Below are positions 7,945 through 17,042 of a stretch of DNA of 64,000 nucleotides, one piece after another. The stretch is from Gluconobacter roseus NBRC 3990. GTDB taxonomy: Bacteria; Pseudomonadota; Alphaproteobacteria; Acetobacterales; Acetobacteraceae. Position 1 is the stretch's first letter. The number at the start of each line of letters is the position of its first letter. The translations under genes were made by a program, and so were the position numbers. The notes below the pieces were generated by a model. The model did no database searches. It was not told the DNA's origin and saw only the letters and a list, made by a program, of their open reading frames with translations. The DNA lies in contig NZ_BJLY01000001.1 of NCBI RefSeq assembly GCF_006538885.1, positions 806,001-870,000 of the forward strand, written 5' to 3'.

Positions 7945-9246
7945 TCAGGACAGGTGCCGGTCCCGCTCGATCAGGGCCAGTCCTTCGGCAACCGAGACAA
8001 ACTCCGATCCGCCATCCACACGTTCTGCGCCGAAACGGCGGTCAAACAGGTTTCTCACGGCAGGAACGAAGGACGTGCCTCCGGTCAGGAAGACCCGGTC
8101 GATATCGTCTGGTTCAAGTCCGGTCTGACGCATGGCGTCTTCGATGGCGTCATCCAGACGCACCAGATCAGGGGCGATCCAGCTTTCGAAATCGGCGCGG
8201 GTGATGGTTTCTTCGATTTTCAGATCGCGATGGACGAAGCGCAGGACAGTGCTGTCCTGACGCGACAGGTCGCTTTTGGCCTGACCAACTGCACGATAAA
8301 GATTTTGGCCTTCCTGATCCTCGATCAGCCGCAACAGGCTGCGCAGCTTTTCCGGTTCGGATGATGTCTTGGCGACGTCGGCGATGTCCCGCAGGGTCTG
8401 GGGCGTGCGCATCAGGGACAGGCGGTGCCAGCGGCCGAGGCTTGCGAACCATTCGGCAGGGACGGGCAGGGGCTGACCACCCATGACGCGATAGGTCGCA
8501 TCGCGCCCCAGTGCCGGAGCGACGGCATGGCTGATGATGCGGTAATCGAACTGGTCGCCGGCGATGCCGACACCTGAATGGCCCAGCGTCGTGACGCGCG
8601 GACTGCCCTGCGGATCGAAACGCATGACCGAGAAATCGCTGGTCCCACCGCCGAAATCGCCGACGAGAACGGTGGCGGGCCTGTCGAGACGCTGCATGAA
8701 GCGCCAGCCTGCGCCTTCGGGTTCGAGGACGATATTGGGCTCTGGAAAGCCTGCTTCCAGAAAGCTCTCGCGCAGACGGGCCACACCGAGCGAATCATCG
8801 GCCAGTTCGCCCGCAAAGCGCACAGGACGGCCGATCGTGGCACTCACATCGCCCGGGTTCAGCCCGGCTTTGTCCATGAGCGACGTCAGGAAGCGCGCAA
8901 TCAGGGCTTCGAGCGTCATGACGCTGCTGAAAACCCGCGTTTCACGGAAAGACCCCTGCGCGAGATAGGTCTTCATGGACATGATGAGGCGGCTTTCGGC
9001 CGGATCGTCCAGATAAGCCTCGATGGCGTCCAGTCCGATCGCATCTTTCATGACGCGGCGTCGTCCGTCCTGATCTATCCACAGGCAGAGCAGCGTGCGG
9101 CAGGTTTCGCTGGTGGCGTGGTCCGTAAAGACGAAGCGGGCAGGGTGGGTGTTGCCGTTTTCATCGGCGATCACGACCACGCTGTTGGTGGTGCCGAAGT
9201 CAATTCCGACGCGGATTTTGGTCTGGTTGTGTCCGGGCGCCGTCAT
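7945..9246 (-). CDS. Hsp70-family (YegD-like) ATPase
   Basis: 433 residues covering only the actin-fold nucleotide-binding region of the Hsp70 superfamily. The phosphate-1 motif is VGIDFGTTNSVV (about 13-24), phosphate-2 is VGDFGGGTSDFS (about 195) and the adenosine region is VFLTGGTSFVPAVR near residue 390. There is no DnaK-type substrate-binding domain, and the length fits the YegD subfamily, whose function is poorly defined. It stands alone with no DnaJ or GrpE partner nearby. It is transcribed from the same side as bioB, but a terminator separates them. Confidence 0.83.
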   Translation of the reverse strand: MTAPGHNQTKIRVGIDFGTTNSVVVIADENGNTHPARFVFTDHATSETCRTLLCLWIDQDGRRRVMKDAIGLDAIEAYLDDPAESRLIMSMKTYLAQGSFRETRVFSSVMTLEALIARFLTSLMDKAGLNPGDVSATIGRPVRFAGELADDSLGVARLRESFLEAGFPEPNIVLEPEGAGWRFMQRLDRPATVLVGDFGGGTSDFSVMRFDPQGSPRVTTLGHSGVGIAGDQFDYRIISHAVAPALGRDATYRVMGGQPLPVPAEWFASLGRWHRLSLMRTPQTLRDIADVAKTSSEPEKLRSLLRLIEDQEGQNLYRAVGQAKSDLSRQDSTVLRFVHRDLKIEETITRADFESWIAPDLVRLDDAIEDAMRQTGLEPDDIDRVFLTGGTSFVPAVRNLFDRRFGAERVDGGSEFVSVAEGLALIERDRHLS

Positions 9247-9318
9247 TGGTTCTGCTTTCTTCCGGTTTGGGCAAAGGGCGTGGGTTTAGGGAAGAAGCAG
9301 GCAAAGGCCAAGCATAAA

Positions 9319-9350
9319 AAAGGGGAAGCGCCCTTTCGAACGCTTCCCCT
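9319..9350 (-). terminator. Intrinsic terminator of bioB
   Basis: A perfect 10-bp stem, AGGGGAAGCG (9321-9330) and CGCTTCCCCT (9341-9350). On the minus strand it is followed by a run of T's, just downstream of the bioB stop. Confidence 0.9.
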
Positions 9351-9369
9351 TTCAGACGTGGACCAAGGA

Positions 9370-10410
9370 TCAGGAGACGGCCATCTCGCAGACGGCGTCT
9401 TCCGTCACGGCGGGGCGCATCGTGCCCATCTCGGCTTCGGACTGCACCATGGGCGACATGCCAAGCGCGGAGAGGAGCTGGCGGTCGCGGTGTTCGGCCG
9501 GGTTCGGCGTGGTCAGGAGTTTCTCGCCGCAGAAAATCGAGTTCGCACCCGCCAGGAAGCACAGCGCATGGGCTTCGTCCGTCATGTTCTCGCGGCCTGC
9601 GGCGAGGCGGACATGGCTTTCCGGCATCATGATGCGGGCCGTAGCGATGATGCGGACGAAGGTGATCGGATCGACGGCTTCGGCCTCACCCAGCGGGGTG
9701 CCTTCGACGCGGACGAGCAGGTTGATGGGTACGCTCTCGGGATGCTTGGGCAGGTTGGCGAGCGTCATGAGCAGGCCGGCACGGTCGGACAGGTCCTCGC
9801 CCATGCCCACGATTCCGCCGCAGCAGACATTGATGCCCGCGTCGCGCACATTCGAGAGCGTATCGAGGCGCTCCTGATAAGTGCGGGTGGAAATAATGGA
9901 GCCGTAGAACTCCTCGGACGTGTCGAGGTTATGGTTGTAGTAGTCCAGCCCCGCGGTTTTGAGACGCTCGGTCTGCTGGGCGTCGAGCATTCCGAGGGTC
10001 ACGCAGGTTTCCAGCCCCAAGGACTTCACGCCCTCGATCATCTCGCAGACGGTGTCGAGGTCATGGTCCTTCGGCGTGCGCCAGGCGGCCCCCATGCAGA
10101 ATCGGCCCGCACCGGCCTTCTTGGCGGCCTGTGCTTCCTTCATGACGGACTCCACGGCCATCAGGCGCTCGGCCTTGACGCTTTTTTCGTGCAGCGCACT
10201 CTGCGGACAATAGGCGCAGTCTTCCGGGCAGCCGCCCGTCTTGATCGAAAGAAGCGTGGAAATCTGCACTTTTGTAGGGTCAAAGTACCGGCGGTGCAGG
10301 GTCTGCGCGCGGTACATCAGCTCCGGAAAAGGCAGGCTGATAAGGGCTTCGACTTCGTCGCGGGTCCAGTCGTGGCGGACGTCTGGCTTGGTCGTGGTGG
10401 TGGCCGTCAC
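9370..10410 (-). CDS. bioB: Biotin synthase
   Basis: 346-residue radical SAM enzyme that inserts sulfur into dethiobiotin in the last step of biotin synthesis. The cluster motif [10 protein letters not shown] supplies Cys61, Cys65 and Cys68. Other family blocks are [18 protein letters not shown] and the Arg-bearing VRLAAGREN near the C-terminus, so both Fe-S sites look intact. Length is typical. It is not next to other bio genes. It is divergent from the desaturase-like gene across a 103-bp gap, and ends in its own terminator. Confidence 0.97.
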   Translation of the reverse strand: MTATTTTKPDVRHDWTRDEVEALISLPFPELMYRAQTLHRRYFDPTKVQISTLLSIKTGGCPEDCAYCPQSALHEKSVKAERLMAVESVMKEAQAAKKAGAGRFCMGAAWRTPKDHDLDTVCEMIEGVKSLGLETCVTLGMLDAQQTERLKTAGLDYYNHNLDTSEEFYGSIISTRTYQERLDTLSNVRDAGINVCCGGIVGMGEDLSDRAGLLMTLANLPKHPESVPINLLVRVEGTPLGEAEAVDPITFVRIIATARIMMPESHVRLAAGRENMTDEAHALCFLAGANSIFCGEKLLTTPNPAEHRDRQLLSALGMSPMVQSEAEMGTMRPAVTEDAVCEMAVS

Positions 10411-10513
10411 GGATCAATCTCCAAGGGTTGCTGCATCACACCTACCCAAAATTGTCCCACCGTGTCATCTGATCGTCACTCTTGATGAGCCGGAAAACGG
10501 ACGAGGTTGCAGA

Positions 10514-11335
10514 ATGAAACACTGGCATATCGATCAGATGGACTGGAACTCCTTTGATCCTTCCCGCGTGGATCCCGATATCATTCCTCTCGTAAAGGCC
10601 GCATCCGTGGTGGAGAAGAACGGGCTGGACTATGCCCAGTATCTCCGTCGCGTCTTTGTCGGTGACCCGGATTTCAGCAAGGCTGCCGAGAACTGGGCGG
10701 TCGAGGAAGTGCAGCATGGAGACGCGCTTGGCCGCTGGGCCATGCTGGCCGATCCGTCCTGGGATTATGAAAAGGCGTTCGATCGCTATCGCGCATCGTA
10801 CAAGATCGATGCGGATGTGGATGCGTCCATTCGTGGATCCCGTACGGGCGAGCTTATCGCGCGGTGTATGGTCGAGACAGGGACGTCCTCATTCTATACG
10901 GCACTGGCGGATGCGACGGATGAGCCGCTGCTTAAGGCCATCTGCAAACAGATCGCGGCCGACGAATATCGACATTTCAAGTTGTTCTACGATCACATGC
11001 ATCGCTACCTGAAGCGCGAAAAGCTGGGGGTGTGGGCGCGCACGCGCATTGCACTGGGCCGCGTGACTGAGAGCGAAGACGACGAGCTGGCATCCGCCTA
11101 CCACACGACCAACGAGCCGCCGGGCATGGCCTATGATCACCAGCGCTGCATTGCAGCCTATATGTCCAAGGCCATGGGATTTTATCAGCCCAAACATATC
11201 GACCGGGTGACGGCGATGATCTTCAAAACCATCGGTTTCACGCCGCATTCGCGCTGGCAGAAGCTGGCTGCGAATGTTGTCTATCGTCTCATGCAGTGGC
11301 GCCGGAAAGTTTTCCAGAAGGCTGTGGAAGCCTGA
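10514..11335 (+). CDS. Ferritin-like di-iron protein resembling plant-type acyl-ACP desaturases
   Basis: 273 residues from the ATG at 10514 (GAGGT just upstream); the frame is open further left but has no better start. Two di-iron motifs are present: WAVEEVQHGDALGRW (Glu64/Glu65, His68) and IAADEYRHFKLF, plus single Glu ligand candidates such as VETGTS. These match the EExxH...DExRH pattern of soluble (plant-type) acyl-ACP desaturases, which place a double bond in acyl-ACP using ferredoxin and oxygen. It is shorter than plant enzymes (about 360). Another ferritin-like oxidase function is possible. The fatty acid genes at 17.9-21.4 kb may supply its substrate. Confidence 0.65.
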   Translation: MKHWHIDQMDWNSFDPSRVDPDIIPLVKAASVVEKNGLDYAQYLRRVFVGDPDFSKAAENWAVEEVQHGDALGRWAMLADPSWDYEKAFDRYRASYKIDADVDASIRGSRTGELIARCMVETGTSSFYTALADATDEPLLKAICKQIAADEYRHFKLFYDHMHRYLKREKLGVWARTRIALGRVTESEDDELASAYHTTNEPPGMAYDHQRCIAAYMSKAMGFYQPKHIDRVTAMIFKTIGFTPHSRWQKLAANVVYRLMQWRRKVFQKAVEA

Positions 11336-11435
11336 ATCCGGATACGAAACATTGGGATACTGAAAAAACGAGACGAAACGGGGCGGTTGTGCCATGAAAG
11401 GCAGCAGTTTTTCCACCCTGCGTCCGGAGATCGAG

Positions 11436-12071
11436 ATGACCGTTTCCGCCCTTTTCTCCCGTCGTGCCGTCTATAGGGCCACTCTGGCGCTCTGTGCCGT
11501 TGGGCTGTATCAGTTCCCGACTGCAAAGGCGGATCCGTATTCGCTGCCGATCGCCTCATCCGGACCGGTTAAAACCGATATGGTCAGTTCTGCCACCCTG
11601 TCCGCCCAGCAGCTTGCCAAGCAGGTCGGCTACGCGCAGTTCACGGCGCCTGACTGGCATGTCGGACCGGTTCGCCACATGGTGATGTTCCGCTATACCA
11701 AGGACTCAACGACAGCCCAGCGTGCCGAGGTTTCCGGCCGTTTCCTGCATCTTGCGCAGGACAGCCGCCGTGCGGACGGCAAGCCAGTCGTGGCGAGCCT
11801 TGAAACAGGCTTTCAGAGCAGTGGGGAAGGGGCTGATGCCGGTTTGCAGCAGGCGTTCCTCGTGACGTTCCGCTCCGAAGGCGATCGGAATTATTATGTT
11901 GGCAAGCCTGTTGTAACGGATCCTGCGTTTTTTGATCCGGCTCATGAAGCCTTCAAGGAGTTTGCCGCGCCCTATCTCGAGAAGGTCGTCGTATTCGACT
12001 ACAGTGTTGCGGCTGAGGTGGGGCCTGCTGAGACGGGTACAAAGGCCAGAAAAGCCAAGCATAACCGCTGA
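11436..12071 (+). CDS. Exported protein with Dabb (dimeric alpha/beta barrel) domain
   Basis: About 211 residues from the ATG at 11436 (GGAG 8 bases upstream); an ATG 42 bases earlier is also in frame. The N-terminus looks like a signal peptide (RRAVYRATLALCAVGLYQ, cleavage near TAKA). The core VRHMVMFRYTKDST, followed by a C-terminal FDPAHEAFKEFAAPYLEKVVVFDY, matches the stress-responsive Dabb fold. These small proteins form dimers; most have no known reaction. The tail is Lys/Arg rich. It stands alone between the desaturase-like gene and the M13 peptidase gene. Confidence 0.72.
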   Translation: MTVSALFSRRAVYRATLALCAVGLYQFPTAKADPYSLPIASSGPVKTDMVSSATLSAQQLAKQVGYAQFTAPDWHVGPVRHMVMFRYTKDSTTAQRAEVSGRFLHLAQDSRRADGKPVVASLETGFQSSGEGADAGLQQAFLVTFRSEGDRNYYVGKPVVTDPAFFDPAHEAFKEFAAPYLEKVVVFDYSVAAEVGPAETGTKARKAKHNR

Positions 12072-12142
12072 TCGCGCGGTTTGCGTTCCGTCCTTTTGAC
12101 GAAATGATATTTTATACCTCATTCTAGGGGCACCATTCTGGA

Positions 12143-14239
12143 ATGAGGTACAATGTGAAACAATTTCTTACGTCGCGACATGCTCTGAAGCAGGGCGCCA
12201 GCCTTCTCGCCCTGGTGGCAGGTCTGACGGTCTCTGGTGCTCAGGCCGCTGGCTACAACGCTGGCTGGGGCTTTGATGAAGCCGGCATGAATCGCGCCGT
12301 TCAGCCGGGCGACAATTTCTTCGAGTATGCCAACGGCACCTATCTCAAAAACCTCAAGATCCCCGGCGACATGAGCAGCTACGGCCCGTTCCGGATCCTC
12401 TACGAGCTGTCCCTGTCGCGTCAGAAGACCATTCTTGACGAAGCCGCAAAGAAGTCCGTTGACCAGCCGACGGACGACATGGGCAAGATCGGCACCTATT
12501 ACGCCAGCTTCCTGGACCAGAAGGCCGTGGATCGCCTGGGGGCCAGGCCGCTCGCTACCGATCTGGAAAAGATTCGCAACGTCAATGACGGCAAGGGTCT
12601 GGCCACGGCATTCGGATCGTCGCTCAAATCCATGGCGTTCACGACATTCCAGATTGGCGTGGAGCAGGACCAGAAGGACCCCGAGCACTACATGCTGATG
12701 CTCGATCAGGGCATGAGCATCGGTGTTGGCGGCGGTCTCGGTCTGCCCGATACGAGCTATTACACAAACCCCAAGCTGGCGGACAAGAAGAAGGCCTATC
12801 AGGCCTATATCGCCAAGATGCTGACGCTTGAGGGCTGGCCGGACGCTGAAAAGAACGCACAGGCTGTCGTCGATCTCGAAACAGCTCTGGCCAAGGTCGA
12901 GGTTCCGCGTGACCAGACCCGTGATCCGCTCAAGACCTATAATCCGATGCCGGTTTCCGAGCTTCAGAAGCTTGCTCCGGACTTCGACTGGTCTGCATTC
13001 CTGATCAGTGCCGGCCTGCCGGCCGAGGGGCTGGAAAACCGCAAGATCGACGTGCGCGAGCCAGCCGGGATCAAGGCCATGGCCACGGTTCTGAAGGGTG
13101 CGGATATCGGAACGCTGCGGGCCTGGCTCGCCTTCCATCTCGGCGACAATGCAGCGGCCTATCTGTCCAGCACGTTCTATGATGCGTCTTTCGACTTCAA
13201 CAGCCATACGCTGTCAGGTGTGGCGCAGCAGTCCCCGCGCTGGAAGCGCGCCGTGCGCGTGACAAATGGCGCTCTGGGCTGGGCTCTGGGCCGCGAATAT
13301 GTGGCACGTTACTTCCCGCCTTCCGCACAGGCGCAGATCACGTCACTGGTGCAGGAAGTGAAGGCGTCTTTCCACGAGCGTCTTGAATACAACAGCTGGA
13401 TGGACGAGCCGACCCGCAAGGCGGCCCTGAACAAGCTGGACCATTTCGCCCTTCAGGTCGGCTATCCGAAGAAGTGGTGGGATTACAGCAAGCTCGATAT
13501 CCGCAAGGGCGACGTCTACGGCAATGCCGTGCGTGGCGTGGCGTTCAACTGGCAGCACGATCTGGACAAGCTCGACAAGCCGGTTGATCGTGACGAGTGG
13601 GGCATGACGCCGCAGACGGTGAATGCCTATAACGATCCGACCATGAACGAGATCGTGTTTCCGGCTGCAATTCTCCAGCCGCCGTTCTTCGATCCCAAGG
13701 GCGATGTAGCCGTCAATTACGGTGCCATTGGTGGCGTGATCGGTCACGAAATGAGCCATGGCTTCGACGATCAGGGCCGTCATTACGACGAGCATGGCCG
13801 TCTGAATGACTGGTGGACCAAGGCTTCGACGGATGCGTTCCAGAAGCTGGCTGACCGTCTGGGCGCGCAGTATGACGCACAGGAAGTCCTGCCGGGTGCG
13901 CATGTGAACGGCAAGATGACCATGGGTGAGAATATCGCGGATTCCGGCGGGCTGAACCTTGGTCTGCAGGCCTATCATGACTCGCTGCACGGCAAGCCCG
14001 CGCCGGTCGTGCACGGTCTGACGGGCGACCAGCGTGTGTTCCTCGGCTGGGCCCAGGTCTGGCGTGAAAAGGATCGTCCGGATGCGCTGCGTCAGCAGAT
14101 GCTGTCGAACGAGCACGCTCCGGCCATCACCCGCGTCAATATCCCGGCTCACAACATCGATGCCTGGTATGAGGCATTTGGTGTGAAGCCCGGCCAGAAG
14201 CTCTATCTGGCACCGGATCAGCGCGTAAAGATCTGGTAA
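12143..14239 (+). CDS. M13-family (PepO/neprilysin-like) zinc endopeptidase
   Basis: 698 residues with a signal peptide (cleavage near GAQA-AGYN). The zinc motif GHEMSHGFDDQGR (HExxH near residue 535) and the downstream ENIADSGG (third ligand Glu near 596) are both intact, and the C-terminus has the family's usual aromatic end. Length and domain order are those of full M13 oligopeptidases, here exported to the periplasm. A GTG at 12155 preceded by GAGGTA is an alternative start. The gene appears monocistronic. Confidence 0.92.
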   Translation: MRYNVKQFLTSRHALKQGASLLALVAGLTVSGAQAAGYNAGWGFDEAGMNRAVQPGDNFFEYANGTYLKNLKIPGDMSSYGPFRILYELSLSRQKTILDEAAKKSVDQPTDDMGKIGTYYASFLDQKAVDRLGARPLATDLEKIRNVNDGKGLATAFGSSLKSMAFTTFQIGVEQDQKDPEHYMLMLDQGMSIGVGGGLGLPDTSYYTNPKLADKKKAYQAYIAKMLTLEGWPDAEKNAQAVVDLETALAKVEVPRDQTRDPLKTYNPMPVSELQKLAPDFDWSAFLISAGLPAEGLENRKIDVREPAGIKAMATVLKGADIGTLRAWLAFHLGDNAAAYLSSTFYDASFDFNSHTLSGVAQQSPRWKRAVRVTNGALGWALGREYVARYFPPSAQAQITSLVQEVKASFHERLEYNSWMDEPTRKAALNKLDHFALQVGYPKKWWDYSKLDIRKGDVYGNAVRGVAFNWQHDLDKLDKPVDRDEWGMTPQTVNAYNDPTMNEIVFPAAILQPPFFDPKGDVAVNYGAIGGVIGHEMSHGFDDQGRHYDEHGRLNDWWTKASTDAFQKLADRLGAQYDAQEVLPGAHVNGKMTMGENIADSGGLNLGLQAYHDSLHGKPAPVVHGLTGDQRVFLGWAQVWREKDRPDALRQQMLSNEHAPAITRVNIPAHNIDAWYEAFGVKPGQKLYLAPDQRVKIW

Positions 14240-14313
14240 GGTCGTGACAAATCGGAACGTGGGGCCTAATCACGGTCTCACGTTTCACTTTTCTACCTGA
14301 CGGACCCATTCTC

Positions 14314-15039
14314 ATGACGCAAATGACGATCGGCCATCTGTACACCTCGTTGCATGCGGGCTGTGCCAGCGCGGTCGCGCGCGTTCTTGAGGCTTATGAG
14401 GTCGAGGTCGAATATGTCGATCTGGACCCCGATGATATCGAGGACGCTCTCGAAGGGGCAGAAGTCGATCTTCTTGTCTCCGCATGGTTTCCGCGGGACG
14501 AGAGGTTTGCCGGTCCCGGTCGTCGGGTTCTGGGCGATCTGTACCAGCCTGTCGTCAGCTTTGCGGCTCTCACGCCGCTGGGTCCCGTCAGTACGCTGAC
14601 GTCATCGGATGTGGACCGGATTATCGTCAGCGATGACAGCCGTCACGCTCTGGAAGAGGCCCTCAAGCAGCTTCCGGCCCTTTCGGTGCTGCCTATCGAA
14701 AGCATCGGGGAAGGGGCGCTGATCGAGCGTCTGGAAAAGGCGCGTGAGGCTGGCGAGAAGCCGCTGGTGGTGGCAACCCAGCCTCATGCAGTCTTCCACA
14801 CGGATCTGCTGACCGTGATCGAGGATCCGGCGCGTCTGCTGGGTGGCGAGATGTCGGCCCGGATGGTGATGCGCGAGGATGTGGCGCGTCAGGCGGACAG
14901 TGATCTGCTCGACGAGCTTTCGGAAATGATGCTGGGCAACAAGGTCATGAGCGCCTTGGATTATGTCATTTCCATTGAAGGTCAGGACCCTGAAGGCGCT
15001 GCCGAGGCCTGGCAGCGCGGACGCCTGATCGGCCGCTGA
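14314..15039 (+). CDS. OpuAC/ProX-like substrate-binding fold protein without signal peptide
   Basis: 241 residues. The pattern resembles the substrate-binding component of glycine betaine ABC transporters. The N-terminal strand is followed by VEVEYVDLDPDDIEDALEGAEVDLLVSAWFPRDE, and the C-terminal end MSALDYVISIEGQDPEGAAEAWQRG matches the family's terminal block. There is no signal peptide or lipobox, and no permease or ATPase gene is adjacent. The protein is acidic. It could be a cytoplasmic ligand sensor or a solitary relic. The fold is fairly secure; the ligand is unknown. Confidence 0.6.
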   Translation: MTQMTIGHLYTSLHAGCASAVARVLEAYEVEVEYVDLDPDDIEDALEGAEVDLLVSAWFPRDERFAGPGRRVLGDLYQPVVSFAALTPLGPVSTLTSSDVDRIIVSDDSRHALEEALKQLPALSVLPIESIGEGALIERLEKAREAGEKPLVVATQPHAVFHTDLLTVIEDPARLLGGEMSARMVMREDVARQADSDLLDELSEMMLGNKVMSALDYVISIEGQDPEGAAEAWQRGRLIGR

Positions 15040-15045
15040 AAAACT

Positions 15046-15077
15046 AAAAGGGGGCGCGGGAAACCGGCCCCCTTTTT
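15046..15077. terminator. Bidirectional intrinsic terminator
   Basis: Stem GGGGGCGCGG / CCGGCCCCC with a GAAA loop and one bulge, followed by TTTTTT on the plus strand and T-rich sequence on the minus strand. It separates two convergent genes. Confidence 0.9.
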
Positions 15078-15084
15078 TCTGGTC

Positions 15085-15864
15085 TCAGCGGAAAACGAGA
15101 CCGCCATCGATCAGGACGGACTGCCCCGTCATGTAATCGGCATCGCTGCTGGCGAGATAGGCGACGAAACCGGCGACATCATCCGCCGTCTCCACACGAC
15201 CGAGCGCGATTCCCTCAACGTATTTCTTGTAGGTTGCGCCGACTTCCGTGCCGGTGATCTCGGCCATGCGCTTGTCGATCGTGACCCACATATCCGTGCC
15301 CACGATGCCCGGGCAATAGGAATTGACCGTGATGCCCGAGGATGCCAGTTCCTTGGCCGCGGACTGTGTGAGGGCGCGGACGGCGAATTTGGTTGCGGAA
15401 TAGGCGCCCAAAAGGGGATAGCCTTCGTGTCCGGCAATCGAGCAGGCATTGATGATCTTGCCCTTGGTGCCCTTCTCCTTGAAAATCCCGGCAGCAGCCT
15501 GCATGCCCCACAGCACGCCCTGCACATTGATGCTGAAGATCTTTTCGATTTCCGCAGGCTCGATATCCAGAACCGGTTTGACCTGACAGATCCCGGCATT
15601 GTTGACCATGATATCCAGGCCACCGAGCTGCTTTGCGGCATCGGCCAGCGTGCTGCGGAACTGGTCGCGGTTGCTGATATCGGCCGTCAGGGCCACAGCG
15701 CGCCGTCCGAGGGCTTCAACTTCCTTTGCGGTTTCGGCGAGCGTGTCCTGTTTGACGTCCAGCAGGATGAGATCCGCGCCGTCCTTGGCCAGACGAAGCG
15801 CAATGGCCTTGCCGATACCCTGGGCTGCACCCGTAACTGCGGCGATTTTTCCAGAAAGGGACAT
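15085..15864 (-). CDS. Short-chain dehydrogenase, diacetyl/acetoin reductase type
   Basis: 259 residues from the ATG at 15864 (AAGGA upstream). It is a classical SDR with nucleotide motif TGAAQGIGKA (about 11-20), Asp36 after the second strand favouring NAD(H), NNAG, and the catalytic triad Ser142, Tyr155 and Lys159 (AYSATKF). Blocks such as INACSIAGHEGYPLLGAYSATK and SYCPGIVGTDMW are characteristic of meso-2,3-butanediol dehydrogenase or (S)-acetoin-forming diacetyl reductase. It would interconvert diacetyl, acetoin and 2,3-butanediol in the cytoplasm. Exact substrate is inferred; other polyol SDRs are close. Confidence 0.82.
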   Translation of the reverse strand: MSLSGKIAAVTGAAQGIGKAIALRLAKDGADLILLDVKQDTLAETAKEVEALGRRAVALTADISNRDQFRSTLADAAKQLGGLDIMVNNAGICQVKPVLDIEPAEIEKIFSINVQGVLWGMQAAAGIFKEKGTKGKIINACSIAGHEGYPLLGAYSATKFAVRALTQSAAKELASSGITVNSYCPGIVGTDMWVTIDKRMAEITGTEVGATYKKYVEGIALGRVETADDVAGFVAYLASSDADYMTGQSVLIDGGLVFR

Positions 15865-16122
15865 TGAAAAAAGATCCTTCGATTGTCCGTCATCGGCATG
15901 TGACTGCCATGACGGCGGGAACCATCGCCCCATTACTTTCCGCTTGCCACAAAAAATTACCCGTTTTCCAAAAGTGACACGGGATTGTGTGAAAGGGGAC
16001 AAGGCATGTCCGGAGAGCCGCCCGGAAGATCGCGGTTTTCGGAAATGGACCGCTCGTCATGTGTTCCCGTGCCTGCAAGGATGCGTTAAATAAACGTTAC
16101 GACGAGGCTTTGGCAGGACCTG

Positions 16123-17001
16123 ATGAACCAACCGGACAGCATTAGCGCCGTTTTTGATGCATTCGGTGGCATCAGTGATGAAGAGTGGCTTCAGGTTCTG
16201 GTGTCGTCGGTGCATATTCCTGAAATCCAGGGCGTGACGATGCCGGCTTTTCCGCCGGATGACCTTCAGAGGGAAATTCACGGGCATCATGGGGAAATTT
16301 CCATCCATGAAGCGCATGTCTTTTTCCGGGAAATCAAGGCCTACTGCGCCTATGCCGGGCGTCCGGTGCGGGCCGAGACGATGCTGCTGGATTTTGGCTG
16401 TGGATGGGGGCGTATCGCCCGGCTTTTCATGAAAGATATCCGGCCGGCGAACCTGTACGGCGCGGAAATTACGGACCGGTTTCTCATGGCGGCGCGACGG
16501 GCTAATCCGGCCCTCAATTTTCTGAGTAGTGAACTTGTTCCGCCGCTTTTCCTGACATCGGAAAGCTTTGACCTGATTACGTCCTGGTCGGTGTTCTCCC
16601 ATCTGGATGAGTTTCTGGCTGGGCACTGGGTGCGGGAGTTCCACCGTCTGCTCAAACCGGGCGGGATGCTGGTCATGACGACGCAGAGCCGCAGGTTCAT
16701 TGCCTTCTGTGCCGAACAGCGCCTCAAGCGTGCCTCCGGCATCAGGCTCGAACATCCCTGGCATGAAGTCTGCGCGGACAGTTTCATCGACGAAGCGCGG
16801 GCCAATGCCGAGTTTGAAGCCGGGCGCTTCCTGCATGCAGCGTCCTCGAAACCGCCGCAGCCCCAGTCGCATTATGGTGAGGCCATCATTCCGCGGAACT
16901 ATATCATCAAGGGCTGGGGCGGTCTGTTCCGTCTGATCGAATATCTGGACAACCCTGTGCGGTTGCCTCAGGTGCTGATCGTGATGCAGAAGATCGGATA
17001 G
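16123..17001 (+). CDS. Class I SAM-dependent methyltransferase
   Basis: 292 residues. Motif I is LLDFGCGWGRIARLF (about 88-102), motif II-like is NLYGAEITDRFL, and the post-motif region is FDLITSWSVFSHLDE followed by LLKPGGMLVMTT, typical of the Methyltransf_25/11 type. The N-terminal 80 residues are extra and partly helical. No neighbour reveals the substrate. It precedes an exported orphan by 41 bp and may be cotranscribed with it. Confidence 0.82.
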   Translation: MNQPDSISAVFDAFGGISDEEWLQVLVSSVHIPEIQGVTMPAFPPDDLQREIHGHHGEISIHEAHVFFREIKAYCAYAGRPVRAETMLLDFGCGWGRIARLFMKDIRPANLYGAEITDRFLMAARRANPALNFLSSELVPPLFLTSESFDLITSWSVFSHLDEFLAGHWVREFHRLLKPGGMLVMTTQSRRFIAFCAEQRLKRASGIRLEHPWHEVCADSFIDEARANAEFEAGRFLHAASSKPPQPQSHYGEAIIPRNYIIKGWGGLFRLIEYLDNPVRLPQVLIVMQKIG

Positions 17002-17042
17002 TCACTATTTGTCATGAAGTGACGGGGCGTGAGGAGAAGGGT

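Noticed and set aside
8578-10485. 635-codon open frame on the plus strand
   Set aside because: It is antisense to the Hsp70-like gene and bioB, both of which have full family motifs; its translation has no recognisable domain. High GC leaves long antisense frames open.
12119-13207. 362-codon minus-strand frame inside the M13 peptidase gene
   Set aside because: The opposite strand encodes a complete peptidase with zinc ligands; this frame has no motif. The same holds for 18324-19532 opposite fabD/fabG.
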